This document shows positions 1 through 8,956 of a DNA stretch of 64,000 nucleotides, piece after piece. Positions within the stretch are counted from its first letter, which is position 1. Each line of letters starts with the position of its first letter. The stretch spans positions 2,170,001-2,234,000 of the forward strand of contig NZ_CP014234.1 of the NCBI RefSeq assembly GCF_001553955.1. Direction: 5' to 3'. Origin of the DNA: Moraxella osloensis. Lineage in GTDB: Bacteria; Pseudomonadota; Gammaproteobacteria; Pseudomonadales; Moraxellaceae. The position numbers and the translations under genes are program-made. Below the pieces are notes generated by a model, which had not been told where the DNA came from, did no database searches, and worked only from the letters and a program-made list of their open reading frames with translations.

Positions 1-2235
1 ATTGAAAGCCAGTTTGAACAAGGCTTCGTGACCGCAGGTGAACGTTATAACAAAGTTATTGATATTTGGTCACGTACCAATGACCAAATCGCCAAAGCGA
101 TGATGGATAACCTATCACAAGATACCGTTATCAACAGCCAAGGTGAAACGGAAAAAGAAAAATCGTTTAACTCGATTTATATCATGTCGGATTCAGGGGC
201 GCGTGGTAGTGCCGCACAGATTCGTCAGTTGGCAGGTATGCGTGGTCTGATGGCAAAACCAGACGGCTCGATTATTGAAACCCCAATTAAAGCCAACTTC
301 CGTGAAGGTTTAAGCGTTTTACAGTACTTTATCTCGACGCACGGTGCCCGTAAAGGTCTAGCTGATACGGCACTAAAAACCGCAAACTCAGGTTACTTAA
401 CCCGTCGCTTGGTTGACGTTGCGCAAGATTTGGTTATCACCCAGCCTGATTGTGGTACCGATAAAGGTATCTTGATGAAGCCGCACATTGAGGGTGGTGA
501 AATCATTGAGCAATTGGCTGACCGCGTTTTAGGTCGTGTGACTGCTAAAGATGTGGTGTCAAATAAAACAGGCGAACTAGCCATTCCACTAGGTACCTTG
601 CTTGATGAGCATTGGGTAAAAGTACTTGATGAACATGGTATTGACGAAGTTTGGGTGCGTTCAGTGATTACTTGTGAAGTGCCACATGGCGTCTGTTCAC
701 AATGTTATGGTCGTGACTTAGCACGTGGTCACCGCGTCAATATTGGTGAGTCTGTGGGTGTTATGGCGGCGCAATCAATTGGTGAGCCAGGTACCCAGCT
801 TACCATGCGTACCTTTCACGTGGGTGGTGCCGCGAGTGCCGCCGCTGTAGAAAACAGCATTCAGGTTAATAAAGGCGGTACTGTTCGCTTCCAAAACTTG
901 AAATCTGTGAGCCATGCCGATGGTCATTTGGTGGTAGTTTCTCGCTCTGCAGAAGTTAGTATTACTGATGAATTGGGCCGTGAGCGTGAACGCTATAAAG
1001 CACCGTATGGTTCGTCAATTTTAGTGGCTGATGGCACCGAAGTTACCCCAGGTCAAACCATTGCTAAATGGGATCCGCATACCCATCCAATTATTACCGA
1101 GGTATCAGGTACCGCACGCTTTAGCGAAATCACCGATGGTTTAACAGCCACCATGAAAATCGATGAAGCAACAGGTATGAGCTCATACGAAATCTTGGCA
1201 ACCAAAGACCGCCCAAGCTCGGGTAAAGATTTGCGTCCTGCGATTATCCTTGATACCAAAGAGGGTAAAGAAGTGGTGTATTTCTTACCACAGCAAACCA
1301 TCATTCGTGTGCGTGAAGGCGATGAAGTAACAACAGGTTCGATTTTAGGTCGTGTACCACAAGAGTCATCAGGTACCAAAGATATTACCGGTGGTCTACC
1401 GCGTGTTGCTGATTTATTTGAAGCGCGTCGTCCAAAAGACCATGCGATCATGGCGGAAATGAGTGGTACAGTAAGCTTTGGTAAAGAAACCAAAGGTAAA
1501 AACCGCTTTATCATTACCAATGATGATGGCGAAGTGCATGAAGAGTTGATTCCAAAATGGCGTCAAATCAACGTGTTTGAGGGTGAACGTGTTGAGCGTG
1601 GTGAGGTAATTGCCGATGGTCCACAAAACCCACACGATATCTTACGCTTAAAAGGTGAAACTGAGCTTGCCAACTACATCGTCAATGAAGTACAAGACGT
1701 TTACCGCTTACAAGGGGTAAAAATCAACGACAAGCATATTGAAGTGATTATTCGTCAGATGCTGCGTAAAGTTGAAATTACCGATGGCGGCGACTCAAGT
1801 TACTTTAAAGGTGACCAAGCTGAATACGCTGATATCGTAGCCACGAACAAAAAACTCGAAGAAGAAAACAAATTCCCAGTCAAGTTTGAACGTTTATTGC
1901 TCGGTATCACCAAAGCGTCATTGGCAACTGAAAGCTTTATTTCCGCGGCGTCATTCCAAGAGACAACCCGTGTATTGACGGCGGCAGCGGTTACTGGCAA
2001 GATTGATGACTTACGTGGTCTAAAAGAAAACGTGGTAGTAGGTCGTTTGGTACCAGCAGGTACTGGTTTAGCTTACCATGCACAGCGTCTAGAGGGTGGT
2101 AAAACAACCGCGGCAGAGGCTGGTGAAAACCAGTTAGAAGCGTTAGACACCTTGTTTGCTGAAACCATGGAACCTGCGTCAATGTCATTTGAAGACCAAT
2201 TTGCTGAAGAGTTTAATAGCCAAGATGCAAAATAA
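1..2235 (+). CDS. rpoC: DNA-directed RNA polymerase subunit beta' (3' part)
   Basis: This is the C-terminal half (about 745 residues) of the catalytic beta' subunit of RNA polymerase; the reading frame is open from base 1, so the 5' end lies outside the window. Visible landmarks are the bridge-helix/trigger-loop stretch ([20 protein letters not shown] and the following TRRLVDV), the second zinc-binding cysteine cluster ([16 protein letters not shown]) and the [20 protein letters not shown] segment, all hallmarks of bacterial beta'. The end, rich in Glu and Ala, is normal for the family. A strong hairpin terminator follows 16 bases after the stop, so this is the end of the rpoBC transcript. 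Identification is secure. Confidence 0.99.
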   Translation: MESQFEQGFVTAGERYNKVIDIWSRTNDQIAKAMMDNLSQDTVINSQGETEKEKSFNSIYIMSDSGARGSAAQIRQLAGMRGLMAKPDGSIIETPIKANFREGLSVLQYFISTHGARKGLADTALKTANSGYLTRRLVDVAQDLVITQPDCGTDKGILMKPHIEGGEIIEQLADRVLGRVTAKDVVSNKTGELAIPLGTLLDEHWVKVLDEHGIDEVWVRSVITCEVPHGVCSQCYGRDLARGHRVNIGESVGVMAAQSIGEPGTQLTMRTFHVGGAASAAAVENSIQVNKGGTVRFQNLKSVSHADGHLVVVSRSAEVSITDELGRERERYKAPYGSSILVADGTEVTPGQTIAKWDPHTHPIITEVSGTARFSEITDGLTATMKIDEATGMSSYEILATKDRPSSGKDLRPAIILDTKEGKEVVYFLPQQTIIRVREGDEVTTGSILGRVPQESSGTKDITGGLPRVADLFEARRPKDHAIMAEMSGTVSFGKETKGKNRFIITNDDGEVHEELIPKWRQINVFEGERVERGEVIADGPQNPHDILRLKGETELANYIVNEVQDVYRLQGVKINDKHIEVIIRQMLRKVEITDGGDSSYFKGDQAEYADIVATNKKLEEENKFPVKFERLLLGITKASLATESFISAASFQETTRVLTAAAVTGKIDDLRGLKENVVVGRLVPAGTGLAYHAQRLEGGKTTAAEAGENQLEALDTLFAETMEPASMSFEDQFAEEFNSQDAK

Positions 2236-2251
2236 TTATTAATTAGTCATA

Positions 2252-2284
2252 AAAAGGTCAGTGCTTGCAACTGACCTTTTTTTT
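2252..2284 (+). terminator. Intrinsic terminator after rpoC
   Basis: AAAGGTCAGT and ACTGACCTTT pair as a perfect stem around a short GCTTGCA-type loop and are followed by eight T residues, just downstream of the rpoC stop. Confidence 0.9.
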
Positions 2285-2321
2285 CATCAAAATATCCGTA
2301 TCAAATGTCTAAGGAAAAACT

Positions 2322-2840
2322 ATGGCAGGTCGTGTTGCACGTTATCAAGCAGATAGAACCAATCAAAAAATGTATTTTTGCCGAATTTATTGTCAGCAAG
2401 CTGAGCAGACCCAGAAGGGTCAGTTACAAGAGGCGCATATTGAAAGCGCGCTCATGCATTTGTACGGCGGGTATTTGGCATTTTTACAAGAAATAGCGCG
2501 CTATTATAATTTAACTATGCCAAACCCGAGTCTGCAATCAATTAGTGATGCGTTGGAAACTAAAACCCAAGTGTCGCCTGAAGTCATGCGGTTAAAGCAA
2601 CTATTAGCTAATGATTATTTGGGAGATATCGAAAAAGCATGGCAGCAAATTATCTATAAGCCTGTGCCCCAAAACCTCGGCAATGAGAGTGATGAAAGCA
2701 ATAAAAATGCCAAACTGCCAGTGATTGATGTTATGGCAAGTCCATCAAGTACCAATATTTCAGTCGATATGATTCGCCAATGGCGTGGTGATTTGGTGGA
2801 TACCATTGATAGTTTGCGAGAAGGGATGATTGAGTTTTAA
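2322..2840 (+). CDS. DUF6586-like hypothetical protein
   Basis: A 172-residue soluble protein with no signal peptide or membrane segment. The start is supported by an AAGGA ribosome-binding site 7 bases upstream of the ATG. It begins MAGRVARYQADRTNQKMYFC and is largely helical. The arrangement resembles the DUF6586 family of Pseudomonadales (short cytosolic proteins of unknown role starting with a conserved R-x-N-Q-K segment); this is from memory of the family. It sits alone between two terminators, downstream of rpoC. No catalytic motif is visible and I cannot assign a function. An overlapping frame starting at 2305 is a shadow. Confidence 0.75.
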   Translation: MAGRVARYQADRTNQKMYFCRIYCQQAEQTQKGQLQEAHIESALMHLYGGYLAFLQEIARYYNLTMPNPSLQSISDALETKTQVSPEVMRLKQLLANDYLGDIEKAWQQIIYKPVPQNLGNESDESNKNAKLPVIDVMASPSSTNISVDMIRQWRGDLVDTIDSLREGMIEF

Positions 2841-2904
2841 TCAGTTAATCAATTTTGGTATTTATTAACTTGGTGCTTACGACTTTAATACTTATCAAAG
2901 ATCA

Positions 2905-2938
2905 TAAAAAAAGCTCGATAATTAATCGAGCTTTTTTA
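2905..2938. terminator. Bidirectional terminator between convergent genes
   Basis: AAAAAAGCTCGATT and AATCGAGCTTTTTT form a perfect hairpin flanked by A and T tracts, so it can end transcripts from both the DUF6586-like gene and mrcA. Confidence 0.9.
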
Positions 2939-2970
2939 TTAGGGTTTATAAACTAAGGTTTATTAACGGC

Positions 2971-5700
2971 TCATTGGTTCAGTGGTTTATTGTTATTTAA
3001 CTGAGCGTAGTTAATATTGTTACCCGTCGTTGGCATCGGCACGGATGCTTGTTCCTCAGGGCGTTTTTGGGTAACCGCTTGCGGGGGTTTACTGTCGTCA
3101 CTGGTGATTTCATTGCCCTTGCTATCGACGCGTCTAGTCCCATTGTCAGTCAGCTCAATGGTTTCCTGCTCTTGTTTTTTGGATTTGGCGCGATTATTGA
3201 CTGACACCCATTCCACAGGTTGACCTTTGAGCATTTTAGAGGTGAAATCCAACCAAATGGGTAGCGCCGCCACGCCACCAAATTCTTTTTTACCCATACC
3301 GATAGGTTGGTCAAAACCGACCCAAACTGTCGTCACCATTCTAGGGTGGATACCAGCAAACCACGCATCTTTGGCATCATTGGTAGTACCTGTCTTGCCA
3401 CCTACATCTGAGCGACCTAATGCCCGCGCCTTAATCGCGGTACCGCGCTGGATGACATCACGTAAGATATTCGCCATTTGAAATGCCACGTTAGAAGAAA
3501 TAATACGCGGCGCTTGCTGCGCTGGCATATACTGAATAGGCATGGGTTTCAGCTTATCGGTATCGGGACCTGCATCATATAACTGCGCTTCAAGGGACGC
3601 TTGGCGTGCTAGCATTTGCTGAGTGCTGGCTTCTAATGCCGCTTCTTCTTTGCTAAGTTTTTTCTTATCTTGTTTGTCTAAACTGTCTTGTTCTTTGGTT
3701 TTAGCCAGTGGGTTTGCGTTGAATAAATCCGATTTTTCAGTCGCTTTATCGCCCGCTTCAGCGTCGCCACTCTGACCACTTAACAAGGCAGCTCGTTGTT
3801 TTTGGAAGGCGGTTAGGTTGTCTTCATTGGTTTGCTGTAAATCATTGTTAAAGCATACCGCACAGGCTTGTTTTGGGTTGGCTTGGTATAGCAGCTTACC
3901 GCTGTAGTCAAAAATTTGCTGAATAAAATAAGGTTGAATACGGTGACCGCCGTTGGCAAAGGTCGCATAGCCCGTCGCCATCTGTAGTGGAGTTGCTTCA
4001 CCCGAACCGAGTGCCAATGATAACGTGTTTGGCATGCGTTCTTTTTCCAACCCAAACTCATTAAGTAGCTCACGCGTATCGGAGATACCCGCTGAACGTA
4101 GTACCCGAATTGATACTAGGTTACGTGATAGGTATAAACCTTTACGCAGTGGAATCATCCCCAAATTGCGACCGTCTGAGTTTTTGGGTTTCCATGAGCC
4201 GATGGTCAACGGATCATCAGATATCATGGTATCTGGGCTAAAGCCTTTTTCAAGGGCAGCGGTGTAGATTAATGGCTTGATGGTTGAGCCTGGTTGGCGA
4301 TAGCCTTGAATGGCGCGGTTAAATTTACTTTTATTAAAATCAAAGCCACCAACGACCGCAACTAACGCGCCAGTTTCTGGATTGACAGATACCAGGCTGC
4401 CTTCAACGGCTGGAATTTGCACCAAGCTCCAGCTGCTGTTGTCAGCATTTGATGTGACATACACAATATCATGCAGATTGACGATGTTGTTGGAGATAAA
4501 TGCTGAATTTGGATTGCGATAGTGCAGGGTCGCCCAGCGCATGTTTGACCAAGGCACTTTAATCTGAGTACCGTCTTTCATGACCGCATCAAAGCCATTG
4601 CCAGGATAGACTTTGGTGACTTCAACCGGATAAAAAGAATGGATAACCGGGAAATTGGCAAGCTTGCCAGGTTTTTCTTTATCTTTTGTATTAGCAGGAG
4701 CGCCACGCCAACCGTGGCGGCGATCATAGGCAAATAAACCGCGTTTAATGGCGTTTTCTGCAATTTCTTGTGCTTCACTATTAATGGTAAGTTTCACACG
4801 CCAGCCCGAATTGATGACAGCTTCGCCATATTTTTCTACCAATGAGGCACGGGTCATTTCCGCCAAATACGGTAAGTTTTTATCAAGTTTTGCTTGGTAT
4901 AGGCGCAGTCCAATAGGTGCGGCAACCGCTTCGTCGTGTTGCGCTTGGCTAATTGCGCCATTTTTAAGCATCTGACCCAAAATCCAGTTACGCCGCTCTA
5001 ACGCGCGCTCAGGGTTGGCAACAGGATTGTATTTAGATGGCGCTTTTGGCAGACCGGCAATCATTGCCATTTCTGCAATGGTTAGGTTATTCAATGATTT
5101 ACTATAGTATTGCTTAGCGGCGGCTTTAATCCCATACGCACCTTGACCCAAATAGATTTTATTAACATATAAGGTCATGATGTCTAGTTTAGACAGCTTT
5201 TCTTCAATTTTGCGGGCTAAAAATAACTCCGTTAATTTACGATTAAGGGTACGTTCGGAGGATAAAAAATAATTTTTGGCAACCTGTTGGGTAATCGTCG
5301 ACCCACCTGTCTGGCTATCGTCGTCGCTCACCGCTTCGGTCAGTGCGCGCCCAATGCCTTTAATACTGATACCACTGTGCTGAAAAAATGACGAATCTTC
5401 GGCTGCTAAAAAAGCATTCACCATATTTTTGGGGATTTGCTCATAACTCACTGGCAGAGACATATCATTACCGTATTGCCCAATTAATTGGTTGTCCTCG
5501 GTATAGATTTGTAGTGGCATTGACAGCTTGGCTTTTTTAAGGTCATCTAAGCTTGGCAGGCTAGGTGATATATACATCGCCATACCATAAAAACCGATGG
5601 GGAAAGCTAATATCAAAATAAAAACAAACGCTAAAATTGCAACCAAGAGATTGAGTAAAAATTTCATCCAAGTAAAGGTAGCAGCAGTCGACTGGGTCAT
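2971..5700 (-). CDS. mrcA: Penicillin-binding protein 1A (bifunctional transglycosylase/transpeptidase)
   Basis: A class A PBP of 909 residues that polymerises and crosslinks peptidoglycan at the outer face of the inner membrane. It has one N-terminal membrane anchor (about residues 14-45), a GT51 glycosyltransferase domain with catalytic Glu in LAAEDSSFFQHSG (Glu101) and the GGSTITQQVAKN motif (132-143), an OB-like PBP1A insert (about 330-430), and a transpeptidase domain with SxxK at Ser472 (GSTIK), SRN at 525-527 and KTG at 769-771. Between SRN and KTG lies a charged Lys/Glu/Ala/Gln-rich insertion (about 630-715) that looks like a flexible or coiled linker. It is divergent from pilM, the conserved arrangement in many gammaproteobacteria. 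Confidence 0.97.
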   Translation of the reverse strand: MTQSTAATFTWMKFLLNLLVAILAFVFILILAFPIGFYGMAMYISPSLPSLDDLKKAKLSMPLQIYTEDNQLIGQYGNDMSLPVSYEQIPKNMVNAFLAAEDSSFFQHSGISIKGIGRALTEAVSDDDSQTGGSTITQQVAKNYFLSSERTLNRKLTELFLARKIEEKLSKLDIMTLYVNKIYLGQGAYGIKAAAKQYYSKSLNNLTIAEMAMIAGLPKAPSKYNPVANPERALERRNWILGQMLKNGAISQAQHDEAVAAPIGLRLYQAKLDKNLPYLAEMTRASLVEKYGEAVINSGWRVKLTINSEAQEIAENAIKRGLFAYDRRHGWRGAPANTKDKEKPGKLANFPVIHSFYPVEVTKVYPGNGFDAVMKDGTQIKVPWSNMRWATLHYRNPNSAFISNNIVNLHDIVYVTSNADNSSWSLVQIPAVEGSLVSVNPETGALVAVVGGFDFNKSKFNRAIQGYRQPGSTIKPLIYTAALEKGFSPDTMISDDPLTIGSWKPKNSDGRNLGMIPLRKGLYLSRNLVSIRVLRSAGISDTRELLNEFGLEKERMPNTLSLALGSGEATPLQMATGYATFANGGHRIQPYFIQQIFDYSGKLLYQANPKQACAVCFNNDLQQTNEDNLTAFQKQRAALLSGQSGDAEAGDKATEKSDLFNANPLAKTKEQDSLDKQDKKKLSKEEAALEASTQQMLARQASLEAQLYDAGPDTDKLKPMPIQYMPAQQAPRIISSNVAFQMANILRDVIQRGTAIKARALGRSDVGGKTGTTNDAKDAWFAGIHPRMVTTVWVGFDQPIGMGKKEFGGVAALPIWLDFTSKMLKGQPVEWVSVNNRAKSKKQEQETIELTDNGTRRVDSKGNEITSDDSKPPQAVTQKRPEEQASVPMPTTGNNINYAQLNNNKPLNQ

Positions 5701-5812
5701 AAAGTCATTAGCTCAAAGCAAAATAAAGCCCCATTATACCTAAAAAAATTTGAGTTCTGTGAAAAATCTATTTTGCTTTTATATTGTTTTTAAACTAGCT
5801 AATAAATTAGTC

Positions 5813-5852
5813 CTAACTAAAGCTAACTAAAGCTAACTAAAGCTAACTAAAG
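5813..5852. repeat. Four tandem copies of a 10-bp unit
   Basis: CTAACTAAAG is repeated four times without mismatch in the spacer between the divergent mrcA and pilM genes, about 80-120 bases upstream of pilM. The unit length is close to one helical turn. Confidence 0.95.
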
Positions 5853-5931
5853 GTTGAATATCGAGAGTTTCTAAAGTATTGTAGCATAGTAAAAATCACG
5901 TTACCGAACTTAGTATACAAGGAACAAACTT

Positions 5932-6984
5932 GTGAGGTTATTTACAAAAAACAACAAGCTAGTCGTTGGGGTAGATATCACCACCACTGCGATAAAAATG
6001 GTTGAAATAACACGGCAGCAAGGTCTATTTCACTTAAGAAATTACGGCATTGAACCGTTACCCCGCGGTGCAGTTGTGGATAAAAATATTGTAGATATTG
6101 ACGCGGTCAGTGACGCCCTCGCAAGATTATCCCGTGGTCGCGGTTTTTCTAGTAAACATATCGCGACAGCCGTATCAGGGTCTTCGGTTATTAGCAAAAT
6201 TATTGAGATGGAAGCGGATCTCACAGAGCTTGAAAGAGAATCTCGTATCCGTCTGGATGCTGACCAATATATTCCCTATCCTTTATCCGAAGTGAATTTA
6301 GATTTTGAAGTGATAGGGCCTGCAGCCACGCCTGATATGTGTAAGGTATTGTTAGTTGCCTCTCGCACTGAAAACGTCGACCAGCGTGTCGATGCAGGTG
6401 CTTTAGCGGGACTGGAAACTAAAATTGTGGATGTAGAGGCTTACGCAGTTGAACGTGCCTTTCAATTGATGGTCGATAGCTTGCCAGGTCAACCTCAGCA
6501 TGTAGCCCTCATTGATATCGGGCATAGCCAAACCACGCTTTATATTGCAAAAGACGGGGAGTTTGTATACAGCCGTGAACAGCTTTTTGGTGGCGCCCAG
6601 TTAACTGAAAGTATTCAAAGTCGTTATGGTTTGACATTCGAGGAGGCGATGATTAATAAGCGCACCCTGTCATTGCCAGATGATTACTATACGGATGTGT
6701 TAATGCCATTTTTAGATGCCATTGTGCAGCAAATCACCCGCTCGCTGCAGTTTTATTTTTCATCCAGCCAAAATAGCCAAGTAGAGTATATTTTGTTGGG
6801 TGGGGGTAGTGCCAGCATTGCGGGTCTAGCAAGCATGGTTGAACAAAAACTTGGTACTCGCACAGGTATTGCCAATGCATTTTCAAATATGACGATTAAT
6901 AACCATATCAACACTGAATTACTGATTATGGACGCGCCAAGCTTGATGGCGGCTTGTGGCTTGGCGTTACGGAGTTTTGATTAA
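5932..6984 (+). CDS. pilM: Type IV pilus inner-membrane platform protein PilM
   Basis: Actin-like, cytoplasmic ATP-binding protein (350 residues) that binds the N-terminal peptide of PilN and anchors the PilN/PilO alignment complex of the type IV pilus. The FtsA/PilM fold is recognisable from the N-terminal VVGVDITTTAIKMVEI phosphate-1 segment, the ALIDIGHSQTTLYI phosphate-2 segment (about 190) and the LLGGGSASIAGL adenosine segment (about 285). Translation starts at GTG with AAGGA 8 bases upstream. Its stop overlaps the pilN start (TAATG), so the two are translationally coupled. First gene of pilMNOPQ. Confidence 0.97.
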   Translation: MRLFTKNNKLVVGVDITTTAIKMVEITRQQGLFHLRNYGIEPLPRGAVVDKNIVDIDAVSDALARLSRGRGFSSKHIATAVSGSSVISKIIEMEADLTELERESRIRLDADQYIPYPLSEVNLDFEVIGPAATPDMCKVLLVASRTENVDQRVDAGALAGLETKIVDVEAYAVERAFQLMVDSLPGQPQHVALIDIGHSQTTLYIAKDGEFVYSREQLFGGAQLTESIQSRYGLTFEEAMINKRTLSLPDDYYTDVLMPFLDAIVQQITRSLQFYFSSSQNSQVEYILLGGGSASIAGLASMVEQKLGTRTGIANAFSNMTINNHINTELLIMDAPSLMAACGLALRSFD

Positions 6985-7655
6985 TGGCAAAGATTAACTT
7001 ACTTCCTTGGCGTCAAGAACTTCGTGAACAAAGAAACCGTGAGTTTATGACTTTAGTGGTTGCGGTATTATTATTATCACTACTTGGTGCCTTTGCGGCA
7101 TGGAGTTACTATAAAAACACCCTAGAAAACCAGCAGCTTGCTAATGAACGCATCAAACAAGAAAACGCTAATTTAGACAAGGCGTTAAAAGAAATCCAAA
7201 CCCTTGAGCAGCAGCGTGATGATATCATCGCGCGTATGAAAGTGATTCAAGACTTGCAAGGTCGTCGCCCTGTCCCTGTTCGTATTTGGGACGATATTGC
7301 CAGAATTATCCCCGCACAAATGTATTTGACCAGTATGAAGCGAGAAGCTGATACCATCACCTTTACCGGTCAAGCCGACAACCCGAATGTGATTTCAACA
7401 TTTATGCGCAGTCTTGATGGGACGCAGTGGTTAGAAAAATCGGCGGTGGTCAGTATACAGCAGCCCAATGCAGTGGCTTATCAAGCCCCCACACCCACGC
7501 CTGCTGCCGGTAACATCAGCGCTAGCAGTACCAGCGCAACATTACCAGAAGCCAATTACGTGACTTTTGTGGTAACAACCATGGTTAAGCAAACCGACAT
7601 CGCCAGTGCCACCGCTGCAAGTGGCGTTGCGGCAAGTGCGAGTAAGGAGAAATAA
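6984..7655 (+). CDS. pilN: Type IV pilus alignment protein PilN
   Basis: Bitopic inner-membrane protein (223 residues) that pairs with PilO and links cytoplasmic PilM to periplasmic PilP/PilQ. The start MAKINLLPWR is the conserved PilM-binding peptide. It is followed by one membrane helix (about 23-42), a periplasmic coiled coil rich in Gln/Glu/Lys (about 45-90), a compact fold, and a Thr/Ala/Ser-rich tail. The ATG overlaps the pilM stop by one base. Second gene of the operon. Confidence 0.96.
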   Translation: MAKINLLPWRQELREQRNREFMTLVVAVLLLSLLGAFAAWSYYKNTLENQQLANERIKQENANLDKALKEIQTLEQQRDDIIARMKVIQDLQGRRPVPVRIWDDIARIIPAQMYLTSMKREADTITFTGQADNPNVISTFMRSLDGTQWLEKSAVVSIQQPNAVAYQAPTPTPAAGNISASSTSATLPEANYVTFVVTTMVKQTDIASATAASGVAASASKEK

Positions 7656-7657
7656 CG

Positions 7658-8419
7658 GTGAAATTAACCAATCCGCTAAAAAGACCGAGACTTGTCAAAA
7701 AACCCGTTCACATTACCGCAAAAAAATCGTTTGATGTTAAAGCCTTCGCCGAGAGCTTTAAATCCCTAGACCAAAATAATTATGGTAGCTGGCCTGTGCC
7801 TGTTAAGGTTACCGTCTTGCTATTTATGGTCGCTGTTATCGCCTTTTTAACTTGGTTTTTACCGATTAGTACCAAACGTGAGGAGATTGCCGCTGCCGAA
7901 GCCGAGCAGCAAACCTTGCTCGATCAATATCGCCAAAAAGAATCCAAAGCGCGTCATTTAAAAGAATATCAAGCGCAAGTATTAAAAATGCAGTCTGATT
8001 TTAAAGAACTGCTCAATCAATTACCCAAAGACACCCGTATTTCTGACCTAGTAGATGGGATAAATATGGTTGGTGTGGGCAGTAATGTCAAATTTCAGGA
8101 TATCAAAGTTGAACCTGAAGTGTCCCAAGAGTTCTTTATTGAGCAGCCAATTCGTATTGCCGCTTTAGGAGATTATCACCAATTTGGGTCATTCATTAGT
8201 GGTCTTGCTAAATTACCTCGCATTATTACCCTGCATGACTTTGAAGTTGCCAACCCTAGTCCTAGCCTAGACAAGCTACCAGAAACCAATCTTGTTTTGA
8301 ACGTTAAAACTTATCGTTCAAAAGAGTTAACTGAAGAAGAATTGAAAAAGGCACAAAAAGATAATCAAAAAAATCCAGCTGGGTCTGACAATAAGGAAGC
8401 AAATAATGGCGATAAATAA
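7658..8419 (+). CDS. pilO: Type IV pilus alignment protein PilO
   Basis: Partner of PilN (253 residues) in the inner-membrane alignment complex. It has a cytoplasmic N-terminal stretch, one membrane segment (about 50-68, LLFMVAVIAFLTWFLPI), a coiled coil (about 72-115) and a ferredoxin-like periplasmic domain; NQLPKDTRISDLVDGI is typical of PilO. The GTG start is preceded by AAGGAGA, which lies inside the end of pilN. The 3' end overlaps pilP by 14 bases. The Lys/Asn/Asp-rich C-terminal tail is probably disordered. Confidence 0.96.
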   Translation: MKLTNPLKRPRLVKKPVHITAKKSFDVKAFAESFKSLDQNNYGSWPVPVKVTVLLFMVAVIAFLTWFLPISTKREEIAAAEAEQQTLLDQYRQKESKARHLKEYQAQVLKMQSDFKELLNQLPKDTRISDLVDGINMVGVGSNVKFQDIKVEPEVSQEFFIEQPIRIAALGDYHQFGSFISGLAKLPRIITLHDFEVANPSPSLDKLPETNLVLNVKTYRSKELTEEELKKAQKDNQKNPAGSDNKEANNGDK

Positions 8420-8939
8420 AAAACAGCTCACTATTTGCTTAGCGCTATTAGCCCTCTTATCTGGCTGTACCGACCGTGTCGGTTTGGCAGAGCAACAAAT
8501 GCAGGAAATCCGTAACCAGCCTGCGCAACCGGTAAAGCCACCACCGACACCCGAAGTGGTACAAGAGTTTAATTACAGTGCTTCACAGCTGCGTAGCCCA
8601 TTTATGCCGCCAAGTTTAATGCTGCAAGCCAATCAAATACAGCAAATGCAAGGGGTCAGACCCGATGTGTCCCGACTCAAAGAGCCGCTTGAACAATTTG
8701 AGTTGAATGAGCTTACCTATAAAGGTACGATGGTGTCATCATCTGGCGAGGTATATGGTCTTGTTCAACGCCCAGATGGGGGGATTGCCAGTGTCAAAGT
8801 GGGTAATTATATGGGTAAAAATGATGGGCGTATTGCAGAGATTACGCCAACCCAAATTAACTTAATTGAAATCATACCAGACAGTCGTGTCGGCTATGTC
8901 GAAAAAGCAAACTCAATTGTTGCCGCAGTTAGTCAATAA
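8406..8939 (+). CDS. pilP: Type IV pilus assembly lipoprotein PilP
   Basis: Periplasmic lipoprotein (177 residues) that bridges the PilN/PilO complex and the PilQ secretin. The signal peptide ends in the lipobox LLSGC with Cys21 as lipidation site. A proline-rich linker follows (about 36-50), then the beta-sandwich HR domain (about 95-177, including ELTYKGTM and VKVGNYMGKNDGRI). It overlaps pilO and is 17 bases from pilQ, consistent with one transcript. Confidence 0.96.
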   Translation: MAINKKQLTICLALLALLSGCTDRVGLAEQQMQEIRNQPAQPVKPPPTPEVVQEFNYSASQLRSPFMPPSLMLQANQIQQMQGVRPDVSRLKEPLEQFELNELTYKGTMVSSSGEVYGLVQRPDGGIASVKVGNYMGKNDGRIAEITPTQINLIEIIPDSRVGYVEKANSIVAAVSQ

Positions 8940-8956
8940 AACAAAGGGATAACTCA

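Noticed and set aside
1053-1520. 155-codon open frame on the minus strand inside rpoC
   Set aside because: Antisense shadow of a highly conserved gene; no start context and low-quality composition.
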